Positions 63,958-64,000 of a stretch of 64,000 nt of DNA are shown here, piece after piece (the stretch's first letter is position 1; the number at the start of each line of letters is the position of its first letter). Below the pieces are notes generated by a model that had not been told where the DNA came from, ran no database searches, and saw only the letters and a list, made by a program, of their open reading frames with translations. A program made the position numbers and the translations under genes. Source of the DNA: an uncultured Bacteriovoracaceae bacterium (GTDB lineage: Bacteria; Bdellovibrionota; Bacteriovoracia; Bacteriovoracales; Bacteriovoracaceae); contig CALIJZ010000028.1 in the NCBI GenBank assembly GCA_938017795.1, positions 1 to 64,000 on the forward strand. The letters run 5' to 3'.

Positions 63958-64000
63958 TGGCGGGAGTGAAGGGACTCGAACCCTCGGCCTTCTGCGTGAC
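63958..64000 (-). tRNA. tRNA-Asp(GUC), 3' part (runs off the window)
   Basis: On the minus strand the last 43 bases read from anticodon GTC: GTCACGCAGA (anticodon and 3' stem), variable loop, T-arm GAGGG-TTCGAGT-CCCTT with five pairs, acceptor strand CACTCCC, discriminator G, and encoded CCA ending at 63958. GTC followed by ACGCAG is the tRNA-Asp signature. The 5' half lies outside the window. Its 3' end is the anchor for the direct repeats to its left. Confidence 0.88.

Overview
The window is AT-rich chromosomal DNA from a Gram-negative bacterium. It is packed with genes for small exported proteins and lipoproteins (N-termini of the form MKxLLxxLLxxxSC). An outer-membrane lipoprotein carrier (LolA), an OxyR/Dps locus and two HTH regulators, one of TIGR02147 type, are also present. 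My best inference is a member of the Bdellovibrionota, in the Bacteriovorax/Halobacteriovorax direction. No rRNA or other taxonomic marker is present to prove this.

Layout. 1-7.8 kb: the tail of smc, then lolA, mutY, a dicarboxylate/amino-acid symporter operon, a photolyase and ssb. 8-10 kb: an oxidative-stress locus with oxyR divergent from a VOC protein and dps. 10-15.6 kb: a coupled parvulin/pentapeptide/lipoprotein operon facing a two-gene operon for an exported phospholipase-D-like protein and a YiiX/C92-type papain-fold lipoprotein. 15.8-18.2 kb: an overlapping pair, an HMGL/isopropylmalate-synthase-like enzyme and a haem-oxygenase-like diiron protein. 18-38 kb: single genes including an exported lipase, a sulfite-oxidase-like molybdoenzyme, a DEDD exonuclease, DUF808, an exported nucleoside hydrolase, the frmA-frmB formaldehyde detoxification pair, an ankyrin lipoprotein, a TIGR02147 regulator coupled to an exported protein, and many secreted proteins of unknown role. 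38.5-45.2 kb: a tight minus-strand surface-polysaccharide operon (rfbF-rfbG-rfbH, a sugar epimerase, a glycosyltransferase and a polytopic membrane protein) for a CDP-3,6-dideoxyhexose.

The accessory part is 45.36-64.0 kb. Fourteen direct copies of a 30-33 bp element, GTTGGCGGGGGCAATGGG followed by TCGCGTTTAGAACTC, cut this stretch into units, most carrying one gene in either orientation. The payloads are typical of mobile gene cassettes: GNAT acetyltransferases, a GFA protein, methyltransferases, a HigB/HigA toxin-antitoxin pair, a NUDIX hydrolase, VanZ, an MBOAT protein and lipoproteins. The array ends exactly at the 3' end of a tRNA-Asp(GUC) gene that runs off the right edge. The repeat resembles that tRNA 3' end on the same strand: an encoded CCA, the acceptor strand, a T-stem GGG, and a GAAC (GTTC of the T arm) displaced by about 5 nt. 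The copy nearest the tRNA is the most tRNA-like. One unit also contains a fragment that reads like the C-terminus of a serine recombinase. I interpret the region as a tRNA-anchored, attC-independent cassette array with tRNA-tail-like recombination sites. It is the most unusual thing in the window. No intact integrase is present here.
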